Below, one piece after another: positions 60,227-64,000 of a stretch of 64,000 bases of DNA. The notes beneath the pieces are model-generated. The model made no database searches. It was not told the DNA's origin and worked only from the letters and a program-made list of their open reading frames with translations. Made by a program: the position numbers and the translations under genes. Every line of letters starts with the position of its first letter. Positions within the stretch are counted from its first letter, which is position 1. Origin of the DNA: an uncultured Acetatifactor sp. (GTDB taxonomy: Bacteria; Bacillota; Clostridia; Lachnospirales; Lachnospiraceae); the NCBI GenBank assembly GCA_910578815.1, contig CAJTSE010000004.1, positions 62,001 to 126,000 on the forward strand, in the 5' to 3' direction.

Positions 60227-60291
60227 GAACCGATTTAGAAAAATTTTAGAAATGAGAAAAGCTATATTTTATGCGGCTTTAGAGAATGTTA

Positions 60292-60318
60292 TTAGCACTC
60301 AAAGGAAATGAGTGCTAA
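60292..60318 (+). promoter_or_regulatory. CIRCE element (HrcA operator)
   Basis: TTAGCACTC (60292-60300), 9-base spacer, GAGTGCTAA (60310-60318): an exact match to the CIRCE consensus. It lies directly upstream of the htpG promoter, so HrcA should repress htpG until heat stress. Confidence 0.97.
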
Positions 60319-60325
60319 TTTATTG

Positions 60326-60354
60326 TTGACTTTTGGCGGGGACAGATTTACACT
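60326..60354 (+). promoter_or_regulatory. Promoter of htpG
   Basis: TTGACT at 60326-60331, 17-base spacer and TACACT at 60349-60354, eight bases after CIRCE. The start of htpG is about 70 bases downstream. Confidence 0.8.
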
Positions 60355-60423
60355 AGCTTCTAAAGGGTGACAAATGTCTGCCACCAGAAAAAATACAAAG
60401 AATACAGAAAGGAATGTGGTAAA

Positions 60424-62562
60424 ATGGCAGTGAAGAGCGGCAGCTTATCCATCAACAGTGAAAACATTTTTCCGATTATCAAGAAATGGTTGTATTCGGA
60501 CCATGATATTTTTTACAGGGAGCTGATTTCTAACGGCTGCGATGCCGTGACGAAGCTGAAGAAGCTGGACGTGTTGGGAGAGTATACCCTGCCTGACGAT
60601 TATAAAGCCAGGATCGACGTGGTGGCGGATGCGGAGAAGAAGACGCTTACTTTTAAGGATAACGGACTCGGCATGACGGCGGACGAGGTGGAAGAGTATA
60701 TCAACCAGATTGCTTTTTCGGGAGCTACGGATTTCATTGAGAAGTATAAGGACAAGAGCAGTGCGGATCAGATTATCGGTCATTTTGGCTTAGGATTCTA
60801 TTCTGCTTTTATGGTGGCGGATGAAGTGCATATTGATACTTTGTCTTATCAGGAGGACGCAAAACCCGTACACTGGGAATGTGACGGCGGCACGGAGTTC
60901 TCCATGGACGAAGGGGACAAAAGAGAAGTAGGTACTACCATCACCCTGTTCCTCAATGAGGATTGCCTGGAGTTCTGTAATGAATATAAGGCCAGGGAGA
61001 TTATCAAAAAGTATTGTTCCTTTATGCCTACAGAGATTTACCTGTCTAAGGCAGATACCAAGGAGACTCAGATCATTAAGGCCGATGAACTGAAAGAGGG
61101 GGATGTAATCTTAGAAGAGATCCATCCGGAGAAAAAGGGCGAAGGCGAAGACAGCACCGCTGCAGAAACGGAAGAAAAGCTGAAGATCAGGAAGCGTCCT
61201 GAACTGCTGAACGAGACGGCGCCTCTGTGGACAAAGCATCCGAATGATTGTACTAAAGAAGAGTATCTTGAGTTTTATCGTAAGGTGTTTCAGGACTATA
61301 AGGAGCCTCTGTTCTGGATTCATCTGAATATGGACTATCCGTTTAACTTAAAGGGTATTTTGTATTTCCCCAAGATTAATATGGAGTATGAGTCCATTGA
61401 AGGTACGATCAAGCTGTACAATAATCAGGTTTTTATTGCGGATAACATAAAGGAGGTTATTCCTGAGTTCCTGTTGCTGCTTAAGGGTGTGATTGACTGC
61501 CCCGATCTGCCTTTGAACGTTTCCCGCAGCGCTCTGCAGAATGACGGCTTTGTAAAAAAGATTTCGGAATATATCTCCAAGAAGGTAGCAGACAAGCTGT
61601 CCGGCATGTGTAAGACGGAAAAGGAAGAGTACGATAAATATTGGGACGACATCAGCCCCTTCATTAAATTTGGCTGCTTGAAGGATGACAAGTTCTGTGA
61701 GAAGATGAATGATTACATTCTGTTTAAAAATTTGGACGACAAGTATCTGACGCTGCCCGAATGTCTTGAGATCAAGCCCACCGGCGGGGAAGGAGAGGAC
61801 CAGGCCGGCAGTGCTGTGGATGAGAACGGTGAGAAAGTAGAGGCTGAGGTTGTAAGTAACGGCAGCAACCTGAATGAAAACGGTGAAAGTACAGAAGCCG
61901 AGGCTGCCGGGGAAGACGCAGAAGAGGAAAAGAAAGAGAAGATTATTTACTATGTCACGGATGAGCAGCAGCAGAGCCAGTATATCAATATGTTTAAGGC
62001 GGCGAAGATGGATGCCGTCATCCTGACCCATAACATTGATCAGCCTTTCATTTCTCAGCTGGAGTCCAAGAACGAAGGTGTTAAGTTCCAGAGAATTGAT
62101 GCTGACGTGACGGATGCCCTGAAGAGTAAGACTTCCAAGAAGGCACAGGAGGAATTTGAAGAGCAGGCCAAGGCCATTGCAGGGATTATGAAGAAGGCCT
62201 TGAAAAACGACAAGATTACCATCAAAGTAGATAAGTTAAAAAATAAGAAGATTTCTTCCGTGATTACGCTGTCAGAGGAAACCAGGCGCATGCAGGACAT
62301 GATGAAGATGTATTCCATGCCGGGCATGGACATGGGTGGATTTGGCGGCGAGGGTGAGACACTGATCTTAAACGCAGGTCATCCGCTTGTGCAGTATGTT
62401 ACCGAGCATAAGGACGGTGAAAACGTGGAGATGATCTGTGAACAGCTTTATGATCTGGCAAAGATTCAGCATGCGCCGCTGACTCCGGAGGCCATGACAA
62501 AGTTTATCGCCAGAAGCAATGAAATCATGCTGCTGGTGGCGAAAACATCGGAAAAGCACTGA
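60424..62562 (+). CDS. htpG: Hsp90-type chaperone HtpG
   Basis: 712 residues from ATG 60424 (GGAATGTGG upstream). GHKL ATPase domain: YSDHDIFYRELISNGCDAVTKLKKL, TFKDNGLGMTADEVEEYINQIAFSGATDFIEKY and IIGHFGLGFYSAFMVADEV. Middle domain from about 230 with WIHLNMDYPFNLKGILYFPKI and GVIDCPDLPLNVSRSALQNDG. An acidic E/N/G-rich insertion (about 450-510) precedes the C-terminal dimer domain. HtpG folds stress-damaged proteins. Under CIRCE control, unlike B. subtilis htpG, which HrcA does not regulate (from general knowledge). Confidence 0.97.
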   Translation: MAVKSGSLSINSENIFPIIKKWLYSDHDIFYRELISNGCDAVTKLKKLDVLGEYTLPDDYKARIDVVADAEKKTLTFKDNGLGMTADEVEEYINQIAFSGATDFIEKYKDKSSADQIIGHFGLGFYSAFMVADEVHIDTLSYQEDAKPVHWECDGGTEFSMDEGDKREVGTTITLFLNEDCLEFCNEYKAREIIKKYCSFMPTEIYLSKADTKETQIIKADELKEGDVILEEIHPEKKGEGEDSTAAETEEKLKIRKRPELLNETAPLWTKHPNDCTKEEYLEFYRKVFQDYKEPLFWIHLNMDYPFNLKGILYFPKINMEYESIEGTIKLYNNQVFIADNIKEVIPEFLLLLKGVIDCPDLPLNVSRSALQNDGFVKKISEYISKKVADKLSGMCKTEKEEYDKYWDDISPFIKFGCLKDDKFCEKMNDYILFKNLDDKYLTLPECLEIKPTGGEGEDQAGSAVDENGEKVEAEVVSNGSNLNENGESTEAEAAGEDAEEEKKEKIIYYVTDEQQQSQYINMFKAAKMDAVILTHNIDQPFISQLESKNEGVKFQRIDADVTDALKSKTSKKAQEEFEEQAKAIAGIMKKALKNDKITIKVDKLKNKKISSVITLSEETRRMQDMMKMYSMPGMDMGGFGGEGETLILNAGHPLVQYVTEHKDGENVEMICEQLYDLAKIQHAPLTPEAMTKFIARSNEIMLLVAKTSEKH

Positions 62563-62571
62563 GGCGGAAAT

Positions 62572-62601
62572 GCCGGCTGCCATCGTTAGATTGCGGCCGG
62601 C
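62572..62601 (+). terminator. Terminator-like hairpin after htpG
   Basis: GCCGGCTGC (62572-62580) pairs with GCGGCCGGC (62593-62601) across a 12-base loop; TGTTGCTTTG follows, so the U-tract is weak. Confidence 0.6.
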
Positions 62602-62709
62602 TGTTGCTTTGCAAAAATAAGGGGAATCCGTAACTATTGATATTTATTATCAAACAGGCTATGCCGTGAGTTAGTTTTCGGTAGCTGTTTACAGGTAAAG
62701 GAGGGATAT

Positions 62710-63885
62710 ATGCAGTATAGAGAGGACAAATACAAAAGACAAATTTCTATTCTCGGATACGGGTGTATGCGCTTTACCAGAAAAGGCGGCATAGATATAG
62801 ACAAAGCGGAAAAGGAACTGATGGCAGCTATAGAGGGCGGTGTCAATTATCTGGATACTGCCTATATTTATCCCGGAAGCGAAGCAGCGGTGGGTGAGAT
62901 TTTAAAGAGAAACCACTGCCGAGATAAGGTATATATTGCTACCAAGCTACCCCAGTACCTGATTAAGGCAGAAGGTTCCATGGATAAGTATTTCACGGAG
63001 CAGCTGAGGCGCCTGCAGACGGAATATATTGACTATTATCTGATGCACATACTGACGGACATTGCGGCCTGGGAGAAGCTGTGCCGGCTGGGGATTAAAG
63101 AATGGATACAAAGAAAGAAGAAAGAAGGAAGCATTCGGAATATCGGATTTTCCTTTCATGGTAATGCGGAAATGTTTCTGCAGATTCTTGAGGCTTATGA
63201 TTGGGATTTCTGTCAGATTCAGTATAATTATATGGATGAACACAGCCAGGCGGGCAGGAAAGGACTTCAGGCAGCGGCGGCGAAGGGAATTCCCGTGATT
63301 ATCATGGAGCCGCTGAGAGGCGGTAAGCTGGTGGATCTGCTGCCGGAGGAAGCGGGTCGGAAGATCGAAGAAAATCCAAGGGGCTGGACGCCTGCAGAGT
63401 GGGCCTTTCGATGGCTCTGGGATCAGCCGGAGGTTACCTGTGTGCTGTCCGGTATGAATTCGCTTTCCATGGTGGAAGAGAATCTGCGTATTGCTTCTGA
63501 GGTTAGGCCAGGGGAGTTTACTCAGGGAGACTTTGAACTGATCGAAGAGGTAAAGCATGAAATCAACGACAGAGTTAAAGTTGGTTGCACGGCCTGCGGT
63601 TACTGTATGCCCTGCCCGAAGGGAATTGACATTCCCACTACCTTCCGCTGCTACAACCGCATGTACACAGAGAATGCGAAAGCAGGAAGATTCGAATATA
63701 TGCAGATTGTCGCCCTGCAGAAGAAGATGAGTGATGTGGGTAAATGTGTGGAGTGCGGAAAGTGTGAGAGTCACTGTCCGCAGCACCTGGAGATCAGGAG
63801 GGAACTGAAAGCGGCGGACAGGAAGCTGCAGCCATGGTATTTCCGAGCTGTGATTCGGCTGGTACGGCTGTTTAAATTTTGGTAA
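62710..63885 (+). CDS. Aldo/keto reductase with C-terminal 4Fe-4S ferredoxin domain
   Basis: 391 residues. The aldo/keto-reductase barrel shows GYGCMRFTRKGG, NYLDTAYIYPGSEAAVGE, KLPQYLIKAEG, YLMHILTD and IIMEPLRGGKLVDLLP. The C-terminal part has two cysteine clusters typical of bacterial ferredoxins: CTACGYCMPCPKG near 294 and CVECGKCESHCPQ near 346. Such proteins probably reduce carbonyls with ferredoxin-linked electrons; the substrate is unknown. GGAGGGATAT precedes the ATG. Single gene. Confidence 0.93.
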   Translation: MQYREDKYKRQISILGYGCMRFTRKGGIDIDKAEKELMAAIEGGVNYLDTAYIYPGSEAAVGEILKRNHCRDKVYIATKLPQYLIKAEGSMDKYFTEQLRRLQTEYIDYYLMHILTDIAAWEKLCRLGIKEWIQRKKKEGSIRNIGFSFHGNAEMFLQILEAYDWDFCQIQYNYMDEHSQAGRKGLQAAAAKGIPVIIMEPLRGGKLVDLLPEEAGRKIEENPRGWTPAEWAFRWLWDQPEVTCVLSGMNSLSMVEENLRIASEVRPGEFTQGDFELIEEVKHEINDRVKVGCTACGYCMPCPKGIDIPTTFRCYNRMYTENAKAGRFEYMQIVALQKKMSDVGKCVECGKCESHCPQHLEIRRELKAADRKLQPWYFRAVIRLVRLFKFW

Positions 63886-63976
63886 ATTAGATAAAATACT
63901 ACCCTTTTCCTGAAAAAAGTTGTATAATTTATCTTATGAGATCCGACAGTGATCCGAGGGAAGAGGGGATGGTGTT

Positions 63977-64000
63977 ATGGCAAAAGAAATGAAAAGGGGC
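63977..64000 (+). CDS. Start of an unidentified gene (3' end outside window)
   Basis: ATG 63977 with GAGGGGATG about 6-12 bases upstream; only MAKEMKRG is visible. A TATAAT-like box (TGTATAATTT) lies about 50 bases upstream. Too short to assign. Confidence 0.4.

Overview
The window reads as chromosome of a Clostridia/Lachnospiraceae-type bacterium (Bacillota). The signs are the rimP-nusA-ylxR-ylxQ-infB-rbfA-nrnA-truB-ribF gene order, an infC-rpmI-rplT operon behind an L20-type attenuator with an ATT start on infC, a CIRCE operator, strong AGGAGG ribosome-binding sites, sigma-A TTGACA/TATAAT promoters, and a K-type exosortase. No rRNA, CRISPR array, integrase or transposase was seen.

Region 1 (1-16.5 kb) is the most distinctive part: a contractile injection system (eCIS, phage-tail-like) on the plus strand. 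In order it holds a DUF4255 tube-cap protein, a DUF4280 PAAR-like tip, one sheath, a tube, a chaperone-like pair joined by a perfect -1 slippery heptamer, a second tube, a small protein, a CIS_tube adaptor, hub and spike as two separate genes, a gp25 wedge, two baseplate J-type proteins, a gpI-type protein and an AAA+ ATPase. It ends with a DUF4157 (eCIS-core, HELGH) protein with a variable tail and a small helical protein that may be its immunity partner. No tape measure or tail fibre is visible, and the cluster runs off the left edge.

Region 2 (16.5-31 kb) is housekeeping. A promoter and heavily folded leader precede the translation/ribosome-assembly operon. Then come a Na/Pi symporter, a secreted SH3-NlpC/P60 hydrolase, a long inverted-repeat element, the L20-regulated infC-rpmI-rplT operon and a Cof-type HAD phosphatase.

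Region 3 (31-42 kb) is accessory. It has two tRNAs amid perfect hairpins, a DltD-like/MBOAT O-acetylation pair, the debris of an XRE regulator and a response regulator, a secreted GH53 galactanase, a diguanylate cyclase, and an exosortase with a VIT-vWA protein ending in a PEP-CTERM-like sorting tail.

Region 4 (42-64 kb) mixes metabolism and surface functions: an ACT regulator with homoserine dehydrogenase and aspartate kinase; a GH3-like protein behind an 18-bp tandem repeat, then HD-GYP, MATE and an anchored GH5-CBM cellulase; a zinc-ribbon membrane protein; tRNA-Gly(GCC); an MBL/beta-CASP protein; an XRE-phosphoribosyltransferase fusion; thyA-folA; ilvE; a PrsA-like foldase; CIRCE-controlled htpG; and a ferredoxin-type aldo/keto reductase.

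Two families of intergenic repeats are scattered through the window. One often begins at the upstream stop codon and ends near the next ribosome-binding site. The other is a palindromic element with one long copy (28.5 kb) and one short copy (57.8 kb). Coordinates, motifs and translations come from direct reading; family names rest on recognised sequence patterns and have not been database-checked.
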